Both the position numbers and the translations under genes were made by a program. A stretch of 64,000 nucleotides of DNA, taken from the NCBI RefSeq assembly GCF_900113765.1, contig NZ_FOQO01000005.1, forward strand, positions 186,001-250,000, given 5' to 3'. Each line of letters starts with the position of its first letter. Positions within the stretch are counted from its first letter, which is position 1. Below the pieces are notes generated by a model that worked only from the letters and a program-made list of their open reading frames with translations, did no database searches and had not been told where the DNA came from. Positions 26,611 to 36,211 of this stretch are shown in pieces. The DNA comes from Parapedobacter indicus (lineage in GTDB: Bacteria > Bacteroidota > Bacteroidia > Sphingobacteriales > Sphingobacteriaceae).

Positions 26611-27966
26611 ATGAAACATATTCCAAGACGAACATTTATTAAACACGGCGCAATGGCATTTGCTGGCGCCGCATTGCTTTCACCCCAGTTTACCCACGGC
26701 CGGCCTGCTAAAAAAATCCGGTTAGGCTTTATTGGTGTGGGGTTACGTGGGCGGGCTCATGTAGCAAGTGCCTTGATGATTCCCGGCGTGGTCATACCCG
26801 CCATATGCGACATTGACAAGGACGCCGTTGCGGAGACCCAGCGTATCCTGCAGAAAGCCGGGTTGCCGGAAGCGAAAAGCTACACCAGCGGCGAGCACGA
26901 TTTCGAACACCTCGTCCGCCGCGATGATTTAGATGGCATCATTATATCGACTCCCTGGGAATGGCATGTGCCGATGGCCGTGGCCGTAATGAAAGCCGGG
27001 AAATATGCTGGTCTCGAAGTGCCCGCGTCAATCACCGTGGAGGAAACCTGGGAGCTGGTGAATGCACACGAATCGACGGGAAGCCATTGCATGATCCTTG
27101 AGAATGCATGCTATCGGCGGGATATCTTGGCCGTCCTGAATATGGTTAGGCAAGGCAGACTGGGTGAAGTCGTCCAACTGGAAGGCGGATATTTGCATGA
27201 TCTGCGGCACGTCAAATTTAATAACGGAAAGCAACCGTATGGCGGTGGCGTCGAATTCGGCGACAAGGGCTTCAGCGAAGCACGCTGGCGCACCCAACAC
27301 GCAGTAGCGCGTAATGGCGACCTATATCCTACCCATGGGCTGGGGCCGATGGCGGAAATGGTAGATATCAACCGGGGAAATCAGTTCGACCACCTAGTTT
27401 CCATGGCCACCAAAAGCAGCGGGCTCCATAATTACATCGTTGACAATGGCGGAAAAGACCACCCGAATGCCAATGTAGTTTTCAAGCTAGGCGATGTGGT
27501 GCGTACGATGATCAAATGTGTCAACGGTGAAACCATTACCCTAACTCATGATACGAATTTGCCCCGTCCGTACTCCCTTGGATATACCGTGCAGGGTACG
27601 AAGGGAATATGGCGGTATAAAAACGAGTACGAACCCAATGAGATTTACATTGAACACGAATCGGAGGATCACAAATGGGAATCTTTTGAGTCCTACCTCG
27701 CACAATATGACCACCGCCTGTGGAAAGAATTCGGAGCCGAAGCCGAGAAGACAGGGCATGACGGTATCGACTATTTTGTGATCAAAGAATTTGTGGATGC
27801 CATCCGAGAACAGGCAGTACCACCAATGGATGTCTACGATGCCGCGGCATGGTCGGTCATCGGACCCTTATCGGAGCAATCCATCGCCCAGGGATCTGCC
27901 CCGATTAAGATTCCTGACTTTACGCGGGGAAAATGGAAAAACCGTAAACCGATATTCGCTCTTTGA
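26611..27966 (+). CDS. GH109-type alpha-N-acetylgalactosaminidase (NAD-dependent, Tat-exported)
   Basis: A 451-residue Gfo/Idh/MocA-fold enzyme. The Tat signal is PRRTFIKHGAMAFAGAALL (5-23) and the Rossmann loop FIGVGLRGRAH is at 40-50. The usual EKP is replaced by EVP (136-138), as in GH109. ENACYRRD (Tyr168) and LYPTHGLGP (Tyr239, His242) match, as I recall, the Glu/Tyr/Tyr/His catalytic set of the Elizabethkingia enzyme, including the Tyr-x-x-His spacing. GH109 removes terminal alpha-GalNAc through transient oxidation by tightly bound NAD. The 215-base gap upstream carries no recognisable promoter or ORF. This gene is the clearest pointer to GalNAc as the target sugar of the locus. Confidence 0.88.
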   Translation: MKHIPRRTFIKHGAMAFAGAALLSPQFTHGRPAKKIRLGFIGVGLRGRAHVASALMIPGVVIPAICDIDKDAVAETQRILQKAGLPEAKSYTSGEHDFEHLVRRDDLDGIIISTPWEWHVPMAVAVMKAGKYAGLEVPASITVEETWELVNAHESTGSHCMILENACYRRDILAVLNMVRQGRLGEVVQLEGGYLHDLRHVKFNNGKQPYGGGVEFGDKGFSEARWRTQHAVARNGDLYPTHGLGPMAEMVDINRGNQFDHLVSMATKSSGLHNYIVDNGGKDHPNANVVFKLGDVVRTMIKCVNGETITLTHDTNLPRPYSLGYTVQGTKGIWRYKNEYEPNEIYIEHESEDHKWESFESYLAQYDHRLWKEFGAEAEKTGHDGIDYFVIKEFVDAIREQAVPPMDVYDAAAWSVIGPLSEQSIAQGSAPIKIPDFTRGKWKNRKPIFAL

Positions 27967-28128
27967 TTATCGCTGCACCCACCTTCCATAACCGTAAAGC
28001 GTCGTTTATTTTTGTTGCCTTTTTCACCTATCACGAGGATTCGCGGTGCACCCTCATGAAAGGCTATTTGCTTTCGTAATCGATACAATTCGAAAAAACA
28101 AAGGTTACGAAAGAAAAATAAATAATCT

Positions 28129-28187
28129 TTTGGTTAAAACAAAAGATTTTATCTATATTTGATTATTGAATATTCGATTAATATTCG
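28129..28187 (+). promoter_or_regulatory. Promoter of the GH20 operon with adjacent repeats
   Basis: TTTG (28129-28132), a 21-base spacer and TATATTTG (28154-28161) match the consensus exactly. A perfect 9-base inverted repeat, AATCTTTTG (28124-28132) with CAAAAGATT (28140-28148), overlaps the -33 region. Two copies of AATATTCG (28169-28176 and 28180-28187) lie one helical turn apart at the expected start site. Either repeat could be a regulator site. Confidence 0.65.
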
Positions 28188-28210
28188 CTGGTCAATAGAA
28201 AAAGCAAATT

Positions 28211-30484
28211 ATGAAAAGAAACCGTTGTGTGAATTGGAGCTATTTGAAAAGACTTATCGATGTAATCTCACCTGTGTTGCTTTTTGTTTTGTATGTGTCC
28301 TTCCCTTCACCAGCACGAGGAGATACGCCGCTGTATAAAGCCGGCATTACCTTGATTCCCTATCCGCAGGACGTTCAGCTTACCGGGGAAACGTTTGATC
28401 TTCCCAATCCGCTAATGATTACGATCGATCGCGATGCAAGTGAAAAGGACAAGTTCGCCACCAGCGAGCTACGGCGTCAATTGAGCGATCGCTGGAACAT
28501 CCGCACGGAATTGACAACGGATCGGCGCCGCGCACATATCGTATTGACGAAAAGAGGTGCAGAAAGGAAGCATGGGAATCAAGGTTATCAATTGCATGTG
28601 ACGAGCAAGGGCATAACCGTTAGCGCTTCGGGTGAACCGGGTTTGTTTTACGGCGTACAGACGCTTTGCCAACTCATTCAATCGGGCGATGGCGCGTCTC
28701 CCTTTGTACAGGGCATGGCCATCAAGGACTGGCCGCACACCACCCATCGGGCCGTCCATTATGACACTAAACACCATCAGGACACACGTGAATACGTCGA
28801 AGGGTTTATTCGTGATTTGGCTAAATACAAGATAAACCTGTTGGTGTGGGAATGGGAAGACAAATTTGCTTATCCCAGCCATCCCGAAGTCGGGGCCCCC
28901 GGAGCGTTCACAATGCAAGAGATGCAGGAGATTACCCGGTACGCGCAGAACTACCACGTCCAGATCGTGCCGTTGGTGCAGGGGTTGGGCCATGTCAGCT
29001 TCATCCTGAAGTGGCCGCAATACGCGCACCTGCGGGAGATTCCTGCCTCCAATTGGGAATTCGACCCGCTGAATGAAGGGTCTTATGAATTGCTGTTCGA
29101 TCTTTGGGCCGATGCGATGGAAGCCACTCCGGGTTCCCGGTACATCCACATAGGCTCGGACGAAACCTTTGAATTGGGGAAAGGCCCCACAACGCGCGAA
29201 AAAGCAAAGGAAATCGGGCGGAATGGCCTGTATCACCTGTTTGTAGAAAAAAGCGCCCGGCGTTTGCAGAAAACGGGACGCGAGGTGATGGTTTGGGAAC
29301 GACCGATGGGCTGGACGCGGGACGTGACGACCGACGAGGGGGTGGGCCAGGAACTACCGCCGCGGTACAAAGTCACGCCACACGAGGGAATTGTATTAAC
29401 AGAAGCCTACGGCTATGAAACGCCGGAACTGAAATACGCACGGCAGGCGAAGGCGCTGGGTTTTCAGCTCTTTGCGTATGACCCGAATGCGGGAATCGAA
29501 TGTCTTTTTGTACCTTATTTTCACCGAAAAAAGGGAGCCATGCGCAATAATCCGCAGGTTATCGAAGGCAGTTTGGAACACTCCTATGATTTCTTCCGTT
29601 CGCGTTTGGGCGAGAACGTGTTTGATGGCATGATCTGTACGTCGTGGGACGATTCCGGCCTTCACAACCAAACGTGGATGCTGCGTTTTATTACCGCCGC
29701 AGAGTTCTCATGGAACGCACGATCCGATCAGTCACTGGCCGAATTTACCACAAAGTACTTTAGAAATTACTACGGAGATGACGTTACGGATATGGAAGAG
29801 CTTTTCTCGCTCCTCAATGAAGGCGCCTATTTCTATATGGAAAGCTTTGAGCGCAATGTCTGGCACCACGGCGAAATCGGGAAAACCCATATTCCCGACC
29901 TGCCGCGGACGGACGTACTGGAATACAACCCCTATTGGAACACGGAGTATGCGCATCGGGTAACCCTGGCGAATGAATTTCTCGGGAAAATGGAGCGCGC
30001 GTTGCAGATTTGCAAAAATAACCGAGCCGCTGATATTGATAATAAATACGATTTTGAGGTATTCACATCCATCGCGAAGCTGATTGAACATACCGCAAAA
30101 ACGTACCTCGACCTGTCTTCCCTTGAACATTCGATTACCAAGGCACACCAACAACGGTTCCTCGATCTCGATTCAACCCTTTATTACTTGGATCAAGCGC
30201 GAGCTACGGTGAGCGATCAGTTAGAAAGACGCAAAGAAGTATTTGATTACTTGGTTAACGTTTGGGAAAAAACGCGTTTGCCCAAAGGTATGGATACGGA
30301 TGAAAAGAAATTTTTCTTCCAGCAAGACCGTGCCCGCCATTTTGCCAACCGGACGCCCGACCTGACCTACCACATCTATGACGAACAGCTTTTGGGACTC
30401 GAAAACTATCTGGATAAGCTGACCGCTTATCGGGACTTTTTTTACGAACGTATCGTCAAACCGGAGCAAATGTATTTAAAATGA
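28211..30484 (+). CDS. GH20-family beta-N-acetylhexosaminidase
   Basis: A 757-residue exported enzyme. A signal/anchor segment covers about residues 18-37. The GH20b alpha/beta domain (about 47-170, IPYPQDVQLTGE to GVQTLCQLIQ) precedes the TIM barrel. The catalytic Asp317-Glu318 pair sits in YIHIGSDETF, the substrate-assisted GH20 signature. The barrel start HRAVHYDTKHHQD lacks the usual RGxMLD wording, so this is a divergent subgroup. A roughly 200-residue helical C-terminal extension follows the barrel. It should release terminal beta-linked GlcNAc or GalNAc. Its TGA overlaps the next gene's ATG (30481-30484). Confidence 0.9.
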   Translation: MKRNRCVNWSYLKRLIDVISPVLLFVLYVSFPSPARGDTPLYKAGITLIPYPQDVQLTGETFDLPNPLMITIDRDASEKDKFATSELRRQLSDRWNIRTELTTDRRRAHIVLTKRGAERKHGNQGYQLHVTSKGITVSASGEPGLFYGVQTLCQLIQSGDGASPFVQGMAIKDWPHTTHRAVHYDTKHHQDTREYVEGFIRDLAKYKINLLVWEWEDKFAYPSHPEVGAPGAFTMQEMQEITRYAQNYHVQIVPLVQGLGHVSFILKWPQYAHLREIPASNWEFDPLNEGSYELLFDLWADAMEATPGSRYIHIGSDETFELGKGPTTREKAKEIGRNGLYHLFVEKSARRLQKTGREVMVWERPMGWTRDVTTDEGVGQELPPRYKVTPHEGIVLTEAYGYETPELKYARQAKALGFQLFAYDPNAGIECLFVPYFHRKKGAMRNNPQVIEGSLEHSYDFFRSRLGENVFDGMICTSWDDSGLHNQTWMLRFITAAEFSWNARSDQSLAEFTTKYFRNYYGDDVTDMEELFSLLNEGAYFYMESFERNVWHHGEIGKTHIPDLPRTDVLEYNPYWNTEYAHRVTLANEFLGKMERALQICKNNRAADIDNKYDFEVFTSIAKLIEHTAKTYLDLSSLEHSITKAHQQRFLDLDSTLYYLDQARATVSDQLERRKEVFDYLVNVWEKTRLPKGMDTDEKKFFFQQDRARHFANRTPDLTYHIYDEQLLGLENYLDKLTAYRDFFYERIVKPEQMYLK

Positions 30485-31467
30485 TAACTGTCGTTACCCT
30501 TATTCAGCTCACGTTTTCCGCCTTGCTTTCCGTTGGGTACCCCTCTTTTCAGGGGATGGAATCGTACGTGGCAACCATTCCCGGCACAACGGTCACCTTT
30601 GACATGGTAGCGATCCCAAAGGGTACGTTCCAAATGGGAAGCCCCGCCTCCGAAAACGGAAGGAACGCCGACGAAGGACCGACAGGAACGGTGACAGTCG
30701 ACGCATTCTGGATGGGGAAATGTGAGGTCACGTGGGATGAATATGAACTGTTTGTCTATGCTGAATTGGAAAAGCAGGCGACCGCTAGCAAGGTACCCGA
30801 TGCGACACGCCCGCTAGTTGACGGCGTAACGCGCCCCACGCCACCCTTCATGGACATGAGTTTCGGCATGGGGAAAAGTGGATTTCCAGCGGTGAATATG
30901 ACCCAATATGCGGCAATGGCTTATTGCAAATGGTTGACAGCAAAGACCGGTAAATTCCACCGGCTTCCCACCGAGGCGGAGTGGGAATACGCCTGCAGGG
31001 CCGGCACCCAGACCGCCTATGGTTTTGGGTCGGATGCGAGCCAACTGGGCGCCTACGCTTGGTACCTGGGAAACAGCGGCGGGAAATACCATACAGTGGG
31101 CACGCGAAAGCCAAACGCTTGGGGATTGCACGACATGCATGGCAATGTGGCCGAATGGACACTGGACCAATACGTGGCCGATTTTTACCGTACCCGATCC
31201 GACACCAAAAATCCGTGGGCGAAGGCTACCCGACTTTATCCGCACGCGGTGCGTGGTGGGCATTGGGAAGCGCCAGCACCGGCATTGCGTTCCGCTGCCC
31301 GCGGACAATCGCGGCCCGAATGGAAACAACGTGACCCCCAGATTCCCAAGAGCGATTGGTGGTTGACGGATGCGTCATTTGTGGGCTTTCGGATCGTACG
31401 GCCCTTGAAGCAACCGACCGCCGCGCAAATCGAAGCCTATTTCACTTCACCCTTACCCGATTATTAA
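30481..31467 (+). CDS. SUMF1/FGE-sulfatase-domain protein without FGE cysteines
   Basis: A 328-residue exported protein with the FGE/SUMF1 C-type-lectin fold: MVAIPKGTFQMGS (42-54), RLPTEAEWEYACRAG (161-175), WGLHDMHGNVAEWTLDQY (214-231) and the closing FVGFRIVR. True formylglycine-generating enzymes carry two copper-binding cysteines in the segment after RGG. Here RGGHWEAPAPALRSAARG (258-275) has none, so it is unlikely to mature the sulfatase in this window. It is translationally coupled to the GH20 gene, which suggests a glycan-related or scaffold role. About 68 bases separate it from the SusC gene. Confidence 0.85.
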   Translation: MITVVTLIQLTFSALLSVGYPSFQGMESYVATIPGTTVTFDMVAIPKGTFQMGSPASENGRNADEGPTGTVTVDAFWMGKCEVTWDEYELFVYAELEKQATASKVPDATRPLVDGVTRPTPPFMDMSFGMGKSGFPAVNMTQYAAMAYCKWLTAKTGKFHRLPTEAEWEYACRAGTQTAYGFGSDASQLGAYAWYLGNSGGKYHTVGTRKPNAWGLHDMHGNVAEWTLDQYVADFYRTRSDTKNPWAKATRLYPHAVRGGHWEAPAPALRSAARGQSRPEWKQRDPQIPKSDWWLTDASFVGFRIVRPLKQPTAAQIEAYFTSPLPDY

Positions 31468-31535
31468 CCATACACTATTCCGTTAACACGTTAGACAATC
31501 AATTAACCATGTTTTACACGTAAAACTATTATGAA

Positions 31536-34500
31536 ATGAAAATGAAACTACTCAACAAATTATGGACGGTAACGCTAATTGCCTGTTGCTTTTCGCTTTA
31601 TGGAAGCGCACAGCAGGCGATTTCTGGTCGCGTTACGGCAAATGGCCAACCGGTTGTTGGTGCCTCCATACAGGTTGCGGGCACGTCGACCGCCGTGCAG
31701 ACGAACCAAGACGGAACCTATTCGATAACAGCGGCATCCGGCAGCGGTGTGTTGGTGGTGTCGTATGTGGGCTTTGTCACGCAGCACGTGCCCATCAATA
31801 ACCGCACGGTAATCCATGTGGAACTGCAGGAGGGCGCTACCGAAATCGGGGAAGTATTGGTGACGGCGCTTGGTATCGAACGGGAAAAGAAAGCATTAGG
31901 TTATTCCATTCAGGAAGTCGACCTGTCGACCGTTACGGAAGCCCGGGAATCAAATATCGCCAATTCCCTGAAGGGTAAGGTTGCGGGTGTACACGTAAAT
32001 GCTACAACGGGTGGGGCTGGTTCATCATCGTTTGTGGTGATCCGAGGCAGCAGCTCTATTGCCGGCGAAAATCAACCCCTGTATGTGGTAGACGGTGTGC
32101 CTATTGATAATCAAACGCTGGATCAGGCCGGTATCTTCGGAGGTAAGGATTATGGCGATGGTATTAATAACATAAATCCCGATGACGTTGCGGAAATGTC
32201 TGTGCTGAAAGGCCCCGCTGGCGCAGCACTTTATGGTGCACGCGGAGCAAATGGTGTCATTTTAATTACCACCAAAAGCGGTAGAGGCCGGAAAGGCCTT
32301 GGCGTCGAATTCAATTCCAATTTTGTGATGGAAACCATCAATGTCATCCCGACGATGCAGGATAGGTGGGGTGTTGGGTATGGTGGTACCAATAGCTTTG
32401 GATCTATGGAGTATGAAGGTACGAGCTATCCCGCCCAGACGGGAAATGGCGACCAGTTTGGGGGCCCGCTGGATGGCCAGCTGATCATGTTTACCTATAT
32501 GCCGGAATGGAGCCCCAGGCCCTACTCGCCACAGCCTGCCGATAACATCCGGGATTTTTTCGACACCGGAAAGACATGGACGAATACGATTGCCGTTTCA
32601 GGCGGGGGAGATAAGAATTCCTTTCGGTTATCGGTTTCGGACATGCGGAATACCGGAATTATACCCAATAACAAACTGCAGCGGCAGACTTTCAATTTAA
32701 GAGCGACATCGAACATCACCGATAAACTTTTCGTCGAAGGTAAATTGAACTATATCCGACAGGGCGGCGAGAATCGGCAAGCGACCGGTATAACCACCCA
32801 GAATCCAGCTTACAGTCTTTATCTGACACCACGATTTGTCGACCTAAACTGGCTCAAAGACTATAAGAAGGAAGATGGAACCATGGTTAACTGGAAATCG
32901 GGAACGCCGTATAACCCTTATTGGCTGGTGAACGAATTCCAGAATGATGATAAACGGGACCGGGTTATCGGTATGCTCATGGGTAGGTACGCCTTCACGA
33001 GTTGGTTAAGCTTGCAGGCACGTGCCGGAACGGATTTTTATACCGATGTCCGATTTGATCGGAAAGGGACCTATTCGCCGCCTGCCGCCTTGATGCCTGG
33101 AACGGTAGACAATGCCACCTGGCATGTAAAGGAGGAAAATTTTGACGTGTTGCTGACGGCAAACGGTGACCTATCGGAAGATTTCAAAGGGTACTTCTCT
33201 GTGGGTGCGAATCACTTAAACCGTAAACAGGAGGTTGTAGGATTGAGCGGGGAGAATCTCAATATACCTTACGTGTATCACATCAGCAATGCCCAGATTG
33301 TAAGGCCTCGGAACTCATTGAGTCGGAAACAGATGAATTCCGTATACTTCGCAGGACAGGTTGGCTATAAAGACTATTTGTTCCTGGATGTCACCGGTCG
33401 GAACGACTGGTCCTCTACCTTGGGGCTAAACAGCAACTCATTTTTCTATCCATCCATTGCAACAAGTTTCGTTTTTACAGACGCGCTAGGCATGCGCAAC
33501 AACCCGATATTATCGTTCGGTAAGATTCGGCTCTCTGTCGCGCAGGCGGGTAACGACGCGGTGCCTTTCCAAACGACCGGCGGATACGCACTTGACATGG
33601 TTGGATATGGGCCGGGATTGCCTTATGCTACCCTCCGCAGTCAGGTACCGCTCCTTGATTTGAAGAATGAGCTGACGACCGGCTTCGAGGCCGGTACCGA
33701 ATTACGGTTCTTCAAGAACCGGTTAGGAATCGATTTCACCTATTATACACAATCGACCAAAAACCAGATTCTGCCGGTCCAGGTATCGATGGCTACGGGT
33801 TACGCTACCCGCGTCATCAATGCCGGTGAGATAAAGAACCATGGCGTGGAACTGCTGCTTAATGGGACACCCGTAGAAGTAGGCGGTTTCCGCTGGGACC
33901 TTTCACTGAACTTATCCAGGAACCGGTCACAGGTCGTTTCGCTCGCTCCAAATATTTCGACGCACGTGCTGATCGAAAATGCAAATGGCCGGATTGAAGC
34001 CCGGGTTGGCGAAGCTTATGGCAATATCGTCGGATTCCCGTATCTCCGCACGGACGATGGACGCCTCTTGCTTAGCGAGACGGGTGTCGCTCAGCGTGCG
34101 GCAGAACAGGTTGTGCTCGGGAATATACAGCCTGATTTTCTGGGCGGATTAACGAGTACCTTTAATTATAGAGGAGTGTCGTTAAGCGGTTTATTGGATA
34201 TAAGAATTGGGGGTCAGGTGTTTTCATTCAGCCGATATCATCAGCACGCCAAAGGAACAGGTGTATTCACCAACGATCGGGAAAACCTGATCAATGATGG
34301 TGTCATTTTGCAGGAAGATGGTACGTATAAGCAAAGCGACATCGTGCTGACGCCTGAAAACTATTATGGGCAACGCGCGTGGGGGAATGTGGGTGAAGAA
34401 ATGATCATGGATGCAGACTACCTCGCTTTGCGTGAACTAACGCTCGGTTATGCGTTCCGGCCTGGATTTTTGAAAAGTACGCCCTTTCAGCATATTAAGC

Positions 34501-34670
34501 TGTCGGTGGTCGGAAGGAATTTGTTTTATCTGAAACGAGATCCCTTAATGAAAGAAATGGGCATAACACCGGAAACCGCTTTTGCGCCCACGGCAGCAGC
34601 ACAGGGGTATGAGGTAGCAGCAATGCCCACAACCAGGACGTTTGGCTTCAACCTATCATTCGCTTTATAA
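31536..34670 (+). CDS. SusC/RagA-type TonB-dependent transporter (no STN domain)
   Basis: A 1044-residue outer-membrane transporter with a signal peptide ending GSAQQ. The carboxypeptidase-like domain begins AISGRVTANGQPVVGASIQ, followed by IGEVLVTALGIEREKKALGYSIQEV, the plug (YVVDGVPIDNQTL; LKGPAGAALYGARGANGVILI) and the barrel ending TFGFNLSFAL. It lacks an STN domain, unlike the other two SusC proteins here, and no sigma/FecR pair adjoins it, so it is probably controlled by the operon promoter at 28129. An ATG-AAA-TGA mini-frame (31531-31539) sits over the start codon. Its stop overlaps the susD-like gene region by one base. Confidence 0.94.
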   Translation: MKMKLLNKLWTVTLIACCFSLYGSAQQAISGRVTANGQPVVGASIQVAGTSTAVQTNQDGTYSITAASGSGVLVVSYVGFVTQHVPINNRTVIHVELQEGATEIGEVLVTALGIEREKKALGYSIQEVDLSTVTEARESNIANSLKGKVAGVHVNATTGGAGSSSFVVIRGSSSIAGENQPLYVVDGVPIDNQTLDQAGIFGGKDYGDGINNINPDDVAEMSVLKGPAGAALYGARGANGVILITTKSGRGRKGLGVEFNSNFVMETINVIPTMQDRWGVGYGGTNSFGSMEYEGTSYPAQTGNGDQFGGPLDGQLIMFTYMPEWSPRPYSPQPADNIRDFFDTGKTWTNTIAVSGGGDKNSFRLSVSDMRNTGIIPNNKLQRQTFNLRATSNITDKLFVEGKLNYIRQGGENRQATGITTQNPAYSLYLTPRFVDLNWLKDYKKEDGTMVNWKSGTPYNPYWLVNEFQNDDKRDRVIGMLMGRYAFTSWLSLQARAGTDFYTDVRFDRKGTYSPPAALMPGTVDNATWHVKEENFDVLLTANGDLSEDFKGYFSVGANHLNRKQEVVGLSGENLNIPYVYHISNAQIVRPRNSLSRKQMNSVYFAGQVGYKDYLFLDVTGRNDWSSTLGLNSNSFFYPSIATSFVFTDALGMRNNPILSFGKIRLSVAQAGNDAVPFQTTGGYALDMVGYGPGLPYATLRSQVPLLDLKNELTTGFEAGTELRFFKNRLGIDFTYYTQSTKNQILPVQVSMATGYATRVINAGEIKNHGVELLLNGTPVEVGGFRWDLSLNLSRNRSQVVSLAPNISTHVLIENANGRIEARVGEAYGNIVGFPYLRTDDGRLLLSETGVAQRAAEQVVLGNIQPDFLGGLTSTFNYRGVSLSGLLDIRIGGQVFSFSRYHQHAKGTGVFTNDRENLINDGVILQEDGTYKQSDIVLTPENYYGQRAWGNVGEEMIMDADYLALRELTLGYAFRPGFLKSTPFQHIKLSVVGRNLFYLKRDPLMKEMGITPETAFAPTAAAQGYEVAAMPTTRTFGFNLSFAL

Positions 34671-34693
34671 TGTATCATATGATCTTGTTTAAC

Positions 34694-36202
34694 ATGAAAA
34701 AGAGATATTTACAGCTTGCACTGATCGCGTTATTAGGCGGTTCGTGTACCCAGAATTTCGAGGAGATCAATACAAATCCCGCGATGGTTAAGGAGGAGAA
34801 TTTAAATCCGGATATGCTGCTCACGTGGTCGCTCAAACATTCGGTGTTTGAGTATTTCGGACCGAACACGCCATGGTCCATGCGGGAATACGCTGGCTAT
34901 GTTGCCTATGAAGAAACAGGTGATATCTTTCTCCCCTGCGACTGCGCTAACCCCTTTAATTACTATCGGCGGTTTATTGTCAACCTCAATGAGCTGATCA
35001 GGATTGTATCTCCAGATTCTCGGAAAAGCAATCAGGTGGCCATCGCCCGGATCTGGAACGCATTCCTTTATCAGCGAATGACCGACGCCTACGGGGATAT
35101 CCCGTACAGTGAAGCAGCAAAGGACCCCGTCAATGTCATTAACCAGCCGGTCTATGAGTCGCAAGCCTCGATTTATGGGAATCTATTGAATGAGTTGAAA
35201 GAAGCGGCTCAGATGCTTAGTACCGCGCCGGATCAGATTTCGTTCGGCAATGCAGACCTCATCTATAAAGGTGATCCGGAATTGTGGCGGAGGTTTGCCA
35301 ATTCATTGCGCCTTCGCATGGCCATGCGCATCCGTTATGCGGATGCCACATTAGCAGGCCAGCACATCCAGGAAGTGGTGACGGCACCGTTGTTGGAAGA
35401 CAATTCCCACAATGCGCTACTAACAACCTTGCCGCCGGGTGGTTCCACTCCGGTGGATAACGTAAACCCCGTTTACACCAGCGGTCTCTCAGGAGCTAAC
35501 CCGATCCGGTTCGGTTTTGCCATCTCAGAAGTGATGATTGAGCGGGATGATCCGCGATTACCGATCTATGCGGTGGCATCTACCGATGGGGTGAGCGGCT
35601 ATAAAGGCCGACCCATTCAGTTGGAAGGAGAGGAGGAACGGAATTACTACGATCGTACCAATACGGCCGAAATCGGACCACTGTTGACGGGCGAAGTTGC
35701 GGATATCATGGTCATGAATAGTGCTGAAGTATACTTTCTGCGTGCGGAAGCTGCGCTGGCCGGCTTGTCGACCGAAAATGTTCAGCAGATGTATCAGCAA
35801 GGTATTCAACAATCCATGGCACAGGTGGGCCTTGAAGATGAAGCCGCCGCCTATACGGCCAAACCGTTGGTGGCTTTAGCTGGCGATGAGGAAGAACAGC
35901 TGAAGAAAATTATTTTACAGAAATACATCGCCATTTACCCCAATGCCACAGAAGCGTGGGCCGAATGGCGTCGGACTGGATATCCAGCCATGTGGACTGG
36001 AAGCATGAAAGGGGCTACCAACGGGCAGATACCCCGGCGCATGACCTATCCGATCGATGAATTCGGGAAGAATGCGGAAAATCTTCGTCAGGCGATCGAT
36101 CAGCTTCCGGGCGGCGACACGTTCCTTAGCAAGGTATGGTGGGATAAAAAGCCCGGACTTCCCTACACGCATCCGAAACAAGGAATGTTTCCGCCTAACT
36201 AA
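34694..36202 (+). CDS. SusD-like surface lipoprotein (SusD/RagB group 2)
   Basis: About 502 residues. The lipoprotein signal KKRYLQLALIALLGGSC is followed by TQNFEEINTNPAMV, the N-terminal wording of the SusD-like group that pairs with shorter SusC proteins (PF12771-like). Core helices include IARIWNAFLYQRMTDAYGDIPYSEA and LWRRFANSLRLRMAMRIRYAD. The C-terminal EVYFLRAEAALAG and TEAWAEWRRTGYP are also typical. An upstream in-frame ATG at 34670 overlaps the susC stop by one base (TAATG) and could allow coupling, but the ATG at 34694 starts a normal signal peptide and is preferred. Confidence 0.92.
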   Translation: MKKRYLQLALIALLGGSCTQNFEEINTNPAMVKEENLNPDMLLTWSLKHSVFEYFGPNTPWSMREYAGYVAYEETGDIFLPCDCANPFNYYRRFIVNLNELIRIVSPDSRKSNQVAIARIWNAFLYQRMTDAYGDIPYSEAAKDPVNVINQPVYESQASIYGNLLNELKEAAQMLSTAPDQISFGNADLIYKGDPELWRRFANSLRLRMAMRIRYADATLAGQHIQEVVTAPLLEDNSHNALLTTLPPGGSTPVDNVNPVYTSGLSGANPIRFGFAISEVMIERDDPRLPIYAVASTDGVSGYKGRPIQLEGEEERNYYDRTNTAEIGPLLTGEVADIMVMNSAEVYFLRAEAALAGLSTENVQQMYQQGIQQSMAQVGLEDEAAAYTAKPLVALAGDEEEQLKKIILQKYIAIYPNATEAWAEWRRTGYPAMWTGSMKGATNGQIPRRMTYPIDEFGKNAENLRQAIDQLPGGDTFLSKVWWDKKPGLPYTHPKQGMFPPN

Positions 36203-36211
36203 CGCATTTCC

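Noticed and set aside
28469-29236. 255-codon frame antisense to the GH20 gene
   Set aside because: The GH20 catalytic region on the other strand is clear, and this frame has no recognisable fold.
30481-31467. Active formylglycine-generating enzyme maturing the sulfatase at 5494
   Set aside because: The two required cysteines are absent from the segment after RGG.
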